Assembly: GCA_021838305.1 (NCBI GenBank)
Contig: JAKCEB010000004.1
Location: forward strand, 1 to 41,260
Length of the DNA: 41,260 nt
Direction: 5' to 3'
Source: Actinomycetes bacterium
GTDB lineage: Bacteria > Actinomycetota > Acidimicrobiia > Acidimicrobiales > Palsa-688
Shown: positions 11,987 through 21,891 of the stretch, one piece after another
Layout of the letters: each line of letters starts with the position of its first letter
Position numbering within the stretch: position 1 is the stretch's first letter
Program-made: the position numbers and the translations under genes
The notes under the pieces: model-generated
Databases searched by the model: none
What the model saw: the letters and a program-made list of their open reading frames with translations, nothing else
Told to the model about the DNA's origin: nothing

Positions 11987-14900
11987 ATGGGTATGGTTCA
12001 CCCGGTCAACATGACCAACGGAACCAACAGCGAGTATCGACTCCGCCTTCCTCGCAAGCGGCACCTCAACTCGACCGGGCGGCTAGTCGCTGCGGTGTGC
12101 GTGGTTATGTCGAGCCTCGCTGCGATCGGGTACCTTCGCTTGTCGAGCCAGTCGCTCGGAAGACCCGGAAGGGTGGGCACCGCTAATCAAGTGCCCGGCA
12201 GCATCGCGGCCCCGAGCGCTTCAAGCATCACCAGTAGCTGTCAAATGCCGACGCCGGCCCAAGAGCTTGGTCCTCGCCCCGTACTGCCGGGAAATCCGTT
12301 TCGCAAAGTGATCTTGCCTCAAGGTGGTTTCGACGAGATGTCAGTTTCGGCGACGGGGATATACACCGTTGGTGCTAGTGGCGTAGACGTCTATAGCATG
12401 ACGGGCCGGCTACTGGACAGGTTCGCGCTACCTGCACGTTTGATGGCGCACAAACCGACCGACTTCAGCCAGCCGGTCGTCGACCCCTCCGGCCACATCT
12501 TTCTATCGTCGCGAACTGGTGGGTGGGTTGCCGAACTGTCAGCTCACGGTTCGTTGTTGCGTACTTTTCCCATTCGAGGAGAACCGACCAATATCTTCGC
12601 TCTGCAGTCGGGATCAGCCTCGAAGACCTTCGAGCTTGGTGTCAGCACTACGACCCTAGTTTCGTCGAGTCTCGTCTTTGATGAGGGCGGCCACTATATG
12701 GGACACGTAGCTTTCAGGGCTGCGACCTCGGGTTGGCTAACGAATGGCGTTGCGCACCAGATGGTCTATTCGGATGGGAAGGGTTTCGTCCAAGTCTGGG
12801 ACTCGTCAGGCAAGACGATGGAGTCTCGCTTCGGCTCGCAAGTGCTGAGTGGCATCGACTCCTACACCGGAGGACCTTTCAGTTTCGATGTGGCAGGCGA
12901 GGCTGCCGCTGGACCTCACGGAACCATCTATGCCGTAAACGGACCAAATGCTTTGACGGTAACTTCAGCCGATGGAATCCTAAAAACCGTCACGAGTCTC
13001 GGCGGGAGTTTGGGAGGGTCGACGAGCGCCACGGGGGCGCTGTTTGAACAGAACGGCAACCTTTATTTGCAGACCGGCCAGGTCGGCGACAGCTCGAAGG
13101 ACTCCATCTCCGTCCTGGCGTTGACAACACTGCGTAAGTTCGCGGCTGCGCCTCGAACGCTCAACACGCTTGGATGGGGAGCCGGCCTCCGGGCGGCGGC
13201 AGCAGGAAACTACTTCCCGCCGGGTACGTCGCCGACGCTCAGCGCAGTCTTCGACCCGTGGTGGTCTCGCATTTGGGGTCACTTGGCGCTCAAGTTATCG
13301 ATCTGGAATGTGTCCCAGATCTCAGGCGGGATTCCCCCAATTCCACAGACGGTGGATCTCGGCCGGTCGAAGTTTTCTACAAACGTCACCCTTCCGGTGC
13401 CGCTTCTCGACGCAGCGCCCGGCCCTTATGAGCTTGAAGGAGAGCTCGTCGACACGTCCGTCGTCCCGCCGTCGCTACTCGGCACGGCATGCATGCCTTT
13501 CAGCGTCGGGGCGCCTGGCGACCGGCTCAACTTGAACTCGCTGTCCACAGGTGTTGGAGCGGGCGGACCGAGCGCGTCGAGAGGGGTGCAACTCAACTCG
13601 CAGCTTGGACTCAGCGGCTTTCGCCCAGACTCGCCTATAGGCCTTTCACAGTTCCTCACCCACTGTGACCCGGCGCGCCCATCGTCGTCCACCTGCGGAC
13701 CCCAGGCGATGACCTTTGGATCTGCCCCGCTCGGCTACTTCCGTGCCGCAGCTATCGCCGCCAGCCGGGGCGTGACCTTCTGGATTCAGGTGAGCGGCGG
13801 CGGTCAGCTCGGTCGGATGCTCGCTGCCCACGGGTGGTGGGGCCCGGATGTGGAGAAACTCGTCACCTTCTACTCCGCGTCCCCTCCCGCTGGATGCTTG
13901 GTCTGCGCACCGGTGACTAGATGGGAGCCGTGGAATGAACCGAACTCCACCGGCTTCTCGAATGCGACCAACTACGTCTCAGAGGTCTTGAAGCCGTTCT
14001 ACGCCGCAGTCAAGCGAGCCGACGTCGAAGACACGGTCCTCGGCGGTTCGACACTCGGTGTCCCAATCGCATGGTGGACAGCCTTGGTGGCGGCGGGGGG
14101 TTTGTCCTACATGGATGTCGCTACCGTGCATCCCTACACCGGAAACAACGATTCGTGGGCGGAAGACGGAACGCAGGTGCAGCTCGCACAGCTACAACGG
14201 CTTGTGTCGCCAAAGCCGCTTTGGATCAGCGAGCTCGGCTGGTGGAGCGACGGCCCCTACGACTTCCTGGCTCAGGCCGACAACGTCGCTCAAGCAATGG
14301 TTGCCCAGAAGGCGCTAGACATACCCGTCTGGAACTACTTCTTCGACGAAGGAAGCTGGGGCAACGACGGTGTCAGCTTCTCACTCATCCAGACGTCAGG
14401 ACGCGGCGACGACTATGTCAAGCCCGCGGCTCTTGCGACGATGACAGCCTCCAGCGAGTTGTCCGGATCCACCTTCGAAGGAAACTCTGCGACAGGAATA
14501 CCCTACGTATATCAGGCAAACTTCGCGAGACCGTCGCCGAGCAGAGGGAACCTTGCTGTCGTGTGGACAGGTGGGACGGCCGACGTCGAATCGCTGACAG
14601 TGTCAGGACCAGCGAGTAGTGCCAGCACAGTACCGATCGTGGTGACCAACGAGTACGGCCGCTCCACTTCCTACCGGCTCCGTACCTCGGTCAGTTATCG
14701 CTTCGCTGTCTCGCAATCGGTAACATACGTGCTATCACCTCGTGGTTACCACCTTGCACTTGAGTCGACAGAGCCATTCGGACCCAACCTGGCTCTCTCC
14801 TCCTCGGGAGCGACGGCGACGGCCTCGTCCTCAGGGCCGGGCAATCCAGCGGCAGCAGCGATAGCCGGGACCGCCGCCTCCGCCGGCTACGGTCAGGGAT

Positions 14901-15313
14901 GGATGCCGGCGTCCGGCGACACTCACCCATATCTGACTGTGAGGCTTGCTAAGCCTGCAGAGATCAACCGGGTACTTGTGGACAGTCAGTCTGAAGGCAG
15001 CACTGCGGCGGGTCTACGGAATTACGCGATCCAGGTGCTAAACCCTAAAGGTAACTGGATCCAGGTCGCGCAAGTTAGGCAGGAATTCCGCGATCACGTC
15101 GATGAGTTGGCTTTTGATCCCGTTGTCACAAGGTCGATCAGGGTAGTAATCACAGCAGCCAATTACGGCGGATACGCTGGAGGTGGAGTCCCAAGCTTCT
15201 GGCCTATCGGCCAGGCACAAAGCCCCCTCCTTCACTCGCTTCAGGTGTACTCCGGGTCACTCAACCCGACGGCCGTCGGGGGTGGCGCGCTGAGTTCCTT
15301 ACCCGTCGCCTGA
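11987..15313 (+). CDS. Large secreted/membrane-anchored protein: N-terminal propeller-like region, clan GH-A-like glycoside hydrolase domain, C-terminal discoidin (F5/8 type C)-like domain
   Basis: ORF 11846..15313; likely start at 11987 or 12011. N-terminal TM/signal (LVAAVCVVMSSLAAIGYL). VTRWEPWNEPNSTGF (putative acid/base Glu) and KPLWISELGWW (putative nucleophile Glu). C-terminal PFGPNLALSSSGATATAS...YLTVRLAKPAEINRVLVDSQ...YAIQVLNPKGNWIQVAQV...RSIRVVITAANYGGY. Confidence 0.8.
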   Translation: MGMVHPVNMTNGTNSEYRLRLPRKRHLNSTGRLVAAVCVVMSSLAAIGYLRLSSQSLGRPGRVGTANQVPGSIAAPSASSITSSCQMPTPAQELGPRPVLPGNPFRKVILPQGGFDEMSVSATGIYTVGASGVDVYSMTGRLLDRFALPARLMAHKPTDFSQPVVDPSGHIFLSSRTGGWVAELSAHGSLLRTFPIRGEPTNIFALQSGSASKTFELGVSTTTLVSSSLVFDEGGHYMGHVAFRAATSGWLTNGVAHQMVYSDGKGFVQVWDSSGKTMESRFGSQVLSGIDSYTGGPFSFDVAGEAAAGPHGTIYAVNGPNALTVTSADGILKTVTSLGGSLGGSTSATGALFEQNGNLYLQTGQVGDSSKDSISVLALTTLRKFAAAPRTLNTLGWGAGLRAAAAGNYFPPGTSPTLSAVFDPWWSRIWGHLALKLSIWNVSQISGGIPPIPQTVDLGRSKFSTNVTLPVPLLDAAPGPYELEGELVDTSVVPPSLLGTACMPFSVGAPGDRLNLNSLSTGVGAGGPSASRGVQLNSQLGLSGFRPDSPIGLSQFLTHCDPARPSSSTCGPQAMTFGSAPLGYFRAAAIAASRGVTFWIQVSGGGQLGRMLAAHGWWGPDVEKLVTFYSASPPAGCLVCAPVTRWEPWNEPNSTGFSNATNYVSEVLKPFYAAVKRADVEDTVLGGSTLGVPIAWWTALVAAGGLSYMDVATVHPYTGNNDSWAEDGTQVQLAQLQRLVSPKPLWISELGWWSDGPYDFLAQADNVAQAMVAQKALDIPVWNYFFDEGSWGNDGVSFSLIQTSGRGDDYVKPAALATMTASSELSGSTFEGNSATGIPYVYQANFARPSPSRGNLAVVWTGGTADVESLTVSGPASSASTVPIVVTNEYGRSTSYRLRTSVSYRFAVSQSVTYVLSPRGYHLALESTEPFGPNLALSSSGATATASSSGPGNPAAAAIAGTAASAGYGQGWMPASGDTHPYLTVRLAKPAEINRVLVDSQSEGSTAAGLRNYAIQVLNPKGNWIQVAQVRQEFRDHVDELAFDPVVTRSIRVVITAANYGGYAGGGVPSFWPIGQAQSPLLHSLQVYSGSLNPTAVGGGALSSLPVA

Positions 15314-16519
15314 CGCCGTATTCAGGTGCTTCTTGCCAAGTCGTCCTTTGGCTGGCGTACGGGCTGTGGCGTAGACCTCGCGGAATTCGTTGGCCAGTCT
15401 CGGCGACGCGAAATCTGAGAATCGCTCCAGACCCCTGGACGCGATCTTGTCGCGCAGCGCAGCATCACTGAGCAACGCGTCAAGTGTGCCGGCCAAGACC
15501 TTTGTATCGTGCGGGTCGATGAGTAGCCCGTCTTCGCCGTCGGATACAAACTCGGGGGGACCCCCTATAGACGTGGCTATGACCGCAGTGCCCGCCCGCC
15601 AGGCCTCCAGAACGACGATCCCGAAAGGTTCGAGACGACTCGGCATGACGAATAGGTAAGCTCCGGCCATCGCGATTGCGACCTCCTCGCGCGACAGGCG
15701 TCCGGCGAAATGGACCCTCTCAGCGATGGCGAGATCAGCGGCGCGATTACGAAGCTCTTCCAACTTAGGCCCATCGCCACCGATTACAAGGTCTGTGTCG
15801 GGGTGATCGGCGGAGATCTGGCAAAACGAGTCGAGAAGGAGATCGAAACCTTTCTTTTCCACGACTCGCCCGACGGCGAGAACGTACTTCCTATCCAGAA
15901 CGGATTTGAGGTCGGGCCGGACGGAGAAGTTGGAGCCGTCGGTGTCGAGCGTCGGATCGGCGTCATTGAAAATGACTATGCCGCGTCCCTCGCGAAGTCC
16001 GAATCGCGCCTCGGCGTCACGGAGGGTAAATCCTGAACAGCCAGTTATGGCGCGTGCACGACGAATGCCGATACGCAAGGCGAGGCGCATGGTTGCTGAT
16101 ATCGAGTAGATGTCGCTATCGTCCATAACAGTTTCGCCCTGGAGCGATATCACGAGCGGAACTTTCGTCAAAATGCTTACGGCAGTGGCGTAGGCACCAT
16201 TCGGTCCAAAGCACTGCACATTCAAAAGGTCAGGACGGAACTCCCGGGTTGCTCGTAGCATTGATCGAACAGTTGAATATCCCTCGAGTACAAATGGTCG
16301 TAGGGATGAAGGGTGCGCCCGTGGAAGCGTGTAGGGAAAACGCCGTACCTGTATTCCATCAATCGTTTCAGCGGACACCACCGGTCCGTCTATCGAAAAG
16401 GGTGCCCATATCTCCACTTCGTCGCCCCGGCTAGCAAGGTTGATGGCAAGATTGCGGGTGCACTCTTCGACACCTCCCACGCTAGGAAGGTACTGGCTTG
16501 GAAGAAGCGCAACCCTCAT
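15299..16519 (-). CDS. Glycosyltransferase family 4
   Basis: MRVALLPSQYLPSVGGVEECTRNLAINLASRGDEVEIWAP...VLAVGRVVEKKGFDLLLDSF...VMPSRLEPFGIVVLEAWRAGTAVIATSIGGPPEFVSDGEDGLLID. Confidence 0.95.
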   Translation of the reverse strand: MRVALLPSQYLPSVGGVEECTRNLAINLASRGDEVEIWAPFSIDGPVVSAETIDGIQVRRFPYTLPRAHPSSLRPFVLEGYSTVRSMLRATREFRPDLLNVQCFGPNGAYATAVSILTKVPLVISLQGETVMDDSDIYSISATMRLALRIGIRRARAITGCSGFTLRDAEARFGLREGRGIVIFNDADPTLDTDGSNFSVRPDLKSVLDRKYVLAVGRVVEKKGFDLLLDSFCQISADHPDTDLVIGGDGPKLEELRNRAADLAIAERVHFAGRLSREEVAIAMAGAYLFVMPSRLEPFGIVVLEAWRAGTAVIATSIGGPPEFVSDGEDGLLIDPHDTKVLAGTLDALLSDAALRDKIASRGLERFSDFASPRLANEFREVYATARTPAKGRLGKKHLNTASGDG

Positions 16520-17619
16520 TTGCTCTCCTCGATCACGCTGCGGTAAAGGTCGATCGTCTTTGCTAGTTGCGTTTCGATTCCCAGATGAAGCCTTTGCAAG
16601 TTTGCGAGGTCACGTCCGTATTCGTCTCGACGTTTCGGGTTGGTCGCGAGCTCTGCGAGTTGGCGACCGGCCTCGGCGACGTCGAACGGCGGGTAGAGCG
16701 CCGCAGCACTGTGGAGACCAACAGTTTCGAGATGTCCGCCTCCCGCTGCGGCAACGACGGGTGCGCCGGCCGCCATAGCTTCGATGACCGAAAGGCCCAG
16801 GGGCTCGTCAGGGCGGGGAGCGAGGAATACGGCGGCTCTCCGCTGCAACTCCGCTACGTCGCTGCGGAACCCGAGGAACCTGCAGGATTCGCCGACTCCC
16901 AACCCATTGGCCAATGCAACAAGGCGTTCACGTTCTGAACCGTCGCCTGCTATGACGAGCGTCCATCCTTGCGCGGCAAGCCCGGAAGCTCCCCAAGCCT
17001 CGATGCCGAGATCAGCCCGTTTCTCCGGTTCGAGCCTCTGCGCCATGAGTACTTCATTGCGTCGTTCGGCGGAAGGTCTGACCTCGTCGACGTTCTCTAC
17101 CCCGGGAACGATCACGGTTGAGGCTCCCTCGATTCTCGAGGATACGTATTCGGAGATCGCAATTTGCGTATGGATCCGGCGCGCTAGGAGAGAGGAGACG
17201 GCTTTCCTGGTAGCCGACGAACCACGAGGTTGAGCGAAGTGGCGGGTGCAGACGACTGGCACCCGGGTTCCCAGTGTGGCGACGACCGAAGCGACCTCAG
17301 CATCAGTCATGTGGGCATGGATGACATCGAACGGTCGAAGTTGTCGAAGTCGAAGTACCGCCGACGTCACCGTTGGCGCGGGGACCCACGATACCTGTAC
17401 GTTTCGCAAATGTGAAGTAATCGCCTGTCGATCCCCGCCGAAGATCACTACCTCCCAGCCGGCACGGGCCATAGCCGCGGAGAGGACCGTCACATATCGT
17501 TCCACACCGGCAAATGAATCCGTACATACGACATGCGCGACTCGCGTTGGTCGATTCTTCGATCCGAGATTCACTAAGCGCCCGCCGAGGGGCGAGCTCA
17601 TTTCAGACGACAGACTCAT
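16516..17619 (-). CDS. Glycosyltransferase family 4
   Basis: THVVCTDSFAGVERYVTVLSAAMARAGWEVVIFGGDR-type N-term (ORF reads RVAHVVCTDSFAGVERYV); VLMAQRLEPEKRADLGIEAWGAS...FLAPRPDEPLGLSVIEAMAAGAPVVAAAGGGHLETVG. 4-nt overlap with the downstream gene. Confidence 0.93.
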   Translation of the reverse strand: MSLSSEMSSPLGGRLVNLGSKNRPTRVAHVVCTDSFAGVERYVTVLSAAMARAGWEVVIFGGDRQAITSHLRNVQVSWVPAPTVTSAVLRLRQLRPFDVIHAHMTDAEVASVVATLGTRVPVVCTRHFAQPRGSSATRKAVSSLLARRIHTQIAISEYVSSRIEGASTVIVPGVENVDEVRPSAERRNEVLMAQRLEPEKRADLGIEAWGASGLAAQGWTLVIAGDGSERERLVALANGLGVGESCRFLGFRSDVAELQRRAAVFLAPRPDEPLGLSVIEAMAAGAPVVAAAGGGHLETVGLHSAAALYPPFDVAEAGRQLAELATNPKRRDEYGRDLANLQRLHLGIETQLAKTIDLYRSVIEESK

Positions 17620-18505
17620 CGGGCGCTCGTAAAGCAGAGGCCACCATGGTCGGGCCCATTGTAAGGATACGAAGACGTTCGCGGGCCTCCCGGCGCTGCG
17701 GTTTGTGGGCGAGTGCCGAGCGTATCAACGCACCACAGATCGAGGCTGCGCGGTAGGACTGCCATCCGGTCCAGCCGTAGTGCTTTCGGATCAGTCGCTC
17801 TTGGGATGCGTGGAAATGGACGAGGCGCGTCACGCGGTCTCCTCCGGTCCCTGCGCCGATATGGAACCCATGAACGTCCCCGATGTATTGAACCTCCCAG
17901 CCTCGTGCAACGGCTCGCATCTGCCAGTCAGCTTCCTCGGCATAGAGGAAGAACCTCTCATCGAAGGGACCGACATCCGCGAGTGCCGCTGCTTTTAGGA
18001 GAAGGATGGAACCGATGAGAAACTCGTGTCCCCGGATGAGCCGGCTGAGTCCGAAAGCTTCGAGCCAGGCACCACTTGGCGAAGGAAAGGGCCAACTTAC
18101 CCTCGCCGGTCCCGCTTCGCCGTCTTGCGCCGGGGCGATGCATGCGGTGCGCTCCTGGAGGTGAAGCCTCGCGTGAAGTGTCGCGACGTCCGCGGCGCTG
18201 ATGGCTGCGTCCGGATTAACGAGCATTACGTCAGCTCGGACTCCAGAAATAAGCTGAAGAGCTCGATTCACGCCGGCGGCGAACCCGAGGTTCCTGCCCG
18301 GATCTATGTAGCGGTGGCCGTACCTTTCGACGAGTTGTCTGGTCAGATCCGAACTCGAGTTGTCGACGATCGTCGTCGTGAATGTCGAACGATGGGAGTC
18401 GGGGCATGCAAGGGAGTCCAAGCACGCCCGCAGAGGCATCGTGCTTCCGTAGGCGACTATCACGACATGTAACGGAGGCGCCTCCTGGGTTGATCCTGCG
18501 GTCAC
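17603..18505 (-). CDS. Glycosyltransferase family 2 (rhamnosyltransferase-like)
   Basis: HVVIVAYGSTMPLRACLDSLACPDSHRSTFTTTIVDNSSSDLTRQLVERYGHRYIDPGRNLGFAAGVNRALQ...VGPFDERFFLYAEEADWQMRAVARGWEVQYIGDV. Confidence 0.93.
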   Translation of the reverse strand: MTAGSTQEAPPLHVVIVAYGSTMPLRACLDSLACPDSHRSTFTTTIVDNSSSDLTRQLVERYGHRYIDPGRNLGFAAGVNRALQLISGVRADVMLVNPDAAISAADVATLHARLHLQERTACIAPAQDGEAGPARVSWPFPSPSGAWLEAFGLSRLIRGHEFLIGSILLLKAAALADVGPFDERFFLYAEEADWQMRAVARGWEVQYIGDVHGFHIGAGTGGDRVTRLVHFHASQERLIRKHYGWTGWQSYRAASICGALIRSALAHKPQRREARERLRILTMGPTMVASALRAPDESVV

Positions 18506-19833
18506 CGGACACCAGCTCGGAGCAGGTCAATGCCCTCCCAGTCGTTCCTGTCATGCGATGTCGATTCAAGATGCTCTGCGCCCAGGCACAGTCCGGCAAG
18601 AAGCCACGGAATAGAGCCCTGCGCTGTGACCCAGAACACGTCGAGCTGACCCTGCACGAGCCTTGCAACGACAACCGCCAGTGCGAGGGTGCCGTATCTG
18701 CGGGGTACGCGTCGCAGAATTATCACCGATCCGATGAGCAGTGCCAGGAACCCGACCAGCCCTACAAGTCCAGCCGACGTAAGCACTTCGGCCTCGCCGT
18801 TTGGTGGCTGAAATGCGAAGGGCACACGATTGGTGTACCACCATCGAAGACCGATCCCAAACCAAGGTGACATGTGCCAGATCTGGAGGGATTGGCGAAG
18901 CCAAGTCTCGCGTTGGTGGACACTGTTGAACTTATTGGAGGACCGCAGCTTTTTGTCGACAATGACACCAGCCACGATTAGCATCGGGACACACGCTGCG
19001 GCTATAGGCTTGGCGTAACGCCGCAGCTCTTTGTTGCGCACTGTCATTATCCCTACGGCGATGATCGCGCTAAGCATCGCCTGTTTGGATTGACTCGCAA
19101 GCATCCCGAGTGCGCACACCGCCCACACGAAGGTCGCCCTTTCCGCTACTCGGGGGCTGAGCCAGTCGGGGCGTGCGTATGCGAGGAGAAACGCGAAGCA
19201 CAGCATGTCTCCTATGTAGTTTTTTTGCATTCCGAGCGGTAGGTACGCAGCAGTCAGGTGATGGGTGACTGACCAAGCGGTCGCCCACAGTGCGATAACG
19301 CAGGATCCGATCAGGAATGCCGAAGTGGCGATCGTAGCGCGTCCGCGCACTGCGACTACCCAGCCGATTATGAGGCTACCTCCGACCAGGAAGGCTTCGT
19401 GCACCCATTCGATCAGGTTGGCGCGATACGGGTTGTAGACGACATTCAGAAGCGTGGTGGCCTCGTAAAAGCCGAGCAACCACAACAGTGCGCGGATCTG
19501 TGGAGCTCGGCTGCCCTCAAAGGCGGAGATGGCGCATAGTGTCGCGACGCCAAGAATGAGATCAGAGAAGCTCAGGTTCGAGCTCGACGCACTAACGCGA
19601 AAGACGAGGAGGGTCGCCGGGATGGCTAGAGCCGGCAGTATCGTGATGTCCCAGATCACGATCGCAACGCCTAAGATCCCAGCGGCAAACGCGACGGTGT
19701 ATCGGGACCCGCCATGGGTCATGTACGCAAGCAATGGGGTTGTTGCTACCAGCGCCCATGTGAGCGTCGTCTGCCAGCGCGGGAGGGGAGGCTTCCGAAA
19801 CGGGTGCCTGACTCGCAACCCCTCCAAGGTCAT
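18502..19833 (-). CDS. O-antigen ligase/polymerase-like membrane protein (Wzy-like)
   Basis: About 10 hydrophobic segments; periplasmic-loop pattern RETWLRQSLQIWHMSPWFGIGLRWWYTNRVPFAFQPPNGEAEVLTSAGLVGLVGFLALL typical of the Wzy_C/O-antigen ligase family; embedded in the GT operon. Confidence 0.82.
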   Translation of the reverse strand: MTLEGLRVRHPFRKPPLPRWQTTLTWALVATTPLLAYMTHGGSRYTVAFAAGILGVAIVIWDITILPALAIPATLLVFRVSASSSNLSFSDLILGVATLCAISAFEGSRAPQIRALLWLLGFYEATTLLNVVYNPYRANLIEWVHEAFLVGGSLIIGWVVAVRGRATIATSAFLIGSCVIALWATAWSVTHHLTAAYLPLGMQKNYIGDMLCFAFLLAYARPDWLSPRVAERATFVWAVCALGMLASQSKQAMLSAIIAVGIMTVRNKELRRYAKPIAAACVPMLIVAGVIVDKKLRSSNKFNSVHQRETWLRQSLQIWHMSPWFGIGLRWWYTNRVPFAFQPPNGEAEVLTSAGLVGLVGFLALLIGSVIILRRVPRRYGTLALAVVVARLVQGQLDVFWVTAQGSIPWLLAGLCLGAEHLESTSHDRNDWEGIDLLRAGVR

Positions 19834-21704
19834 CGGCTGTTTCGGAGGCGTCGGGACGACAATCGGCCGCCTTCGTCGTCGGCGTCAGCGTCCGTCGGGT
19901 GGCCGTACGTGACGTAGGCCGAACCGTAGTACGAGGAGACTTCGCTTCTGGCGCTCATATTCGCGACCAATCCGAGCACGGGCGCCGGACTGCTCTCCAG
20001 AAGTTGAAGAGCACGCCTCGCAACAGAACGGGACGTTCGTCCCTCGGCGACCACGAAGAGGACTCCGTCGGCCTGCTCGGTCAGGACCATAGCGTCCGTC
20101 ACCGTCAGAACCGGAGGGCTATCCATGATCACAACATCGGCGACAGCAGAGATGTCAGCGACCAGGTCTTCGAATGCGCTCGAACCAAGGAGTTCCGCTG
20201 GATTCGGCGGGACGGGACCAGCGGGGCAGAGCCAAAGATCTTTCACGCCGCTCCACACCAATAGATCGAGCAGATCCGTTGCGGGTGTACGGTCTGATGA
20301 TAGAGCCGACGAGCGTGGGCCGCGGGCACTTTGGGCATCGTTAACATGCCCGTTGTTGGCGTGGCCGTTGGTCCGCGAGTAGGGGGTGCCGTGCAACTGG
20401 GACGGCGTCAAAACGCCAGTACCGAGGGCCTGCAGAGCACTGACGTCTAGTTGCTCGGGTGCCAGACCCGGCTTACCGCCGGATTCTCTCCTGGTCGTCC
20501 GAAGCCGGCCGAGCTTGGAGCTGGCGTCGGCGATTGCGGACGATATCCCCCATCGCGACGGTTCCACGCCGAGAAGGCGTTCAGCGGTCGGAGCGCGAAG
20601 ATCAGAAGACACCAGGACAGTGAGCATGCCGGACATCGCCCAGGCCGCTGCGAGGTTCGCAGCCACGAACGACTTGCCCTCGCCCGGCTCGGAACTCGTC
20701 ACCAAAATCGTCTTGATCTCCCGCTCAACTGAGACGAAGCGGAGCGCGGTTCGTAGCTCTCTGACAGCCTCAGCGAGATCGTCGTTCGGGTGGGTTGCGA
20801 TCGTTCCGGACGACGTGGCGTCATTGCGCAGTGGTATCCGCGATAGCACGCTGTGTGGGCTCAACGCTTCGACTTCCGCGGCCGACCGCAGCTTGTCGTC
20901 CAAACGGTGTCGAAGAAGCGCTATTCCGAGCCCGGCGAGAAGCCCTGCAACTACCGCTAGCTCGATGACCTTGTGGGAGCTGCCTACTGCTGTCGCTCCC
21001 GACGCAGAGGCCGAACTGTAAACTTCGATCCCGGCGGACTCGAGAGAGAGGTTCTGCTGCTGTTGGAAGAGGGATTGGTAGTCAGCTATCGCTACCGCAA
21101 GCTGCTCGTCGGCCGCAAGGTTAGCGCCAGCGGGTTGGGAAGCGTTGGGCTGAGTTCCAGCCGTCGAGCCCGGCGTGACTGCGCCTTGTGCCTGCAGAGT
21201 ATGTATCTGGTTCGCAATCACAGCCAGTTGGCCGTCGAGGGATGCGGCAGACGTGTTGAGTGCCTTCGAGCGGACCGATATGTATGCCGCGGAAGCAGCG
21301 TTCGCGGCCGCAGCGGCCTGCGCCGGAGTCGCAGCAGTCGCAGTGACATCCAGTAACGCACTGTTGTTTGCGTCGAGCGCGAACGCCACGCCAACTGACC
21401 CAACGGGAGTTCCTGCTGCCTTGGCCGCCGCCGCGGCTATCGAGAGATCATGGGTCTGCACGAGCGGATCAGGCCCGCTCGGTGCATTGGACGTCGAGGT
21501 GGAGTTCGCCGAGCTACCTGGGTTGGCGACGACTGTCGCCGTGGCCTGATAGGTCACCTTGTGACGCTTCACGTAGAAGACAGACGCGCCAGTCGCCAGG
21601 ATCACGCACAGTGCTACGATCCACCACTGACGCCGGGCGACAAGAGACCACGAGGTGGAACGAAGGTTCGACGTACCGGGTGATGTGATCGACGACGGCT
21701 GCAT
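19830..21704 (-). CDS. Polysaccharide co-polymerase/BY-kinase-like protein (Wzz-type domain fused to CpsD/CapB-like ATPase)
   Basis: WSLVARRQWWIVALCVILATGASVFYV (Wzz N-term TM); KTILVTSSEPGEGKSFVAANLAAAWAMSGMLTVLVSSDLRAPTAERLLG (Walker A/A'), VADVVIMDSPPVLTVTDAMVL (Walker B), C-terminal SSYYGSAYVTYGHP tyrosine cluster. Start probably internal to ORF 19830..21830. Confidence 0.9.
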   Translation of the reverse strand: MQPSSITSPGTSNLRSTSWSLVARRQWWIVALCVILATGASVFYVKRHKVTYQATATVVANPGSSANSTSTSNAPSGPDPLVQTHDLSIAAAAAKAAGTPVGSVGVAFALDANNSALLDVTATAATPAQAAAAANAASAAYISVRSKALNTSAASLDGQLAVIANQIHTLQAQGAVTPGSTAGTQPNASQPAGANLAADEQLAVAIADYQSLFQQQQNLSLESAGIEVYSSASASGATAVGSSHKVIELAVVAGLLAGLGIALLRHRLDDKLRSAAEVEALSPHSVLSRIPLRNDATSSGTIATHPNDDLAEAVRELRTALRFVSVEREIKTILVTSSEPGEGKSFVAANLAAAWAMSGMLTVLVSSDLRAPTAERLLGVEPSRWGISSAIADASSKLGRLRTTRRESGGKPGLAPEQLDVSALQALGTGVLTPSQLHGTPYSRTNGHANNGHVNDAQSARGPRSSALSSDRTPATDLLDLLVWSGVKDLWLCPAGPVPPNPAELLGSSAFEDLVADISAVADVVIMDSPPVLTVTDAMVLTEQADGVLFVVAEGRTSRSVARRALQLLESSPAPVLGLVANMSARSEVSSYYGSAYVTYGHPTDADADDEGGRLSSRRLRNSR

Positions 21705-21891
21705 TGAGGCTGCTTTCTCAGCGGAACTTAGCCTTCCGATCGTACCTGTATTGCGGTCTGATCGTTCCGCGGCCGAACCAAGTGTATTGATCGGAAAGGG
21801 GCGCCCGAAGAGCACGCGTGGCATCGACATACTTGTCTCAGTCGGCCTTGGGGAAGCGTTACTTGACCTAGCCCCGCAGGCATTCGCTTAG

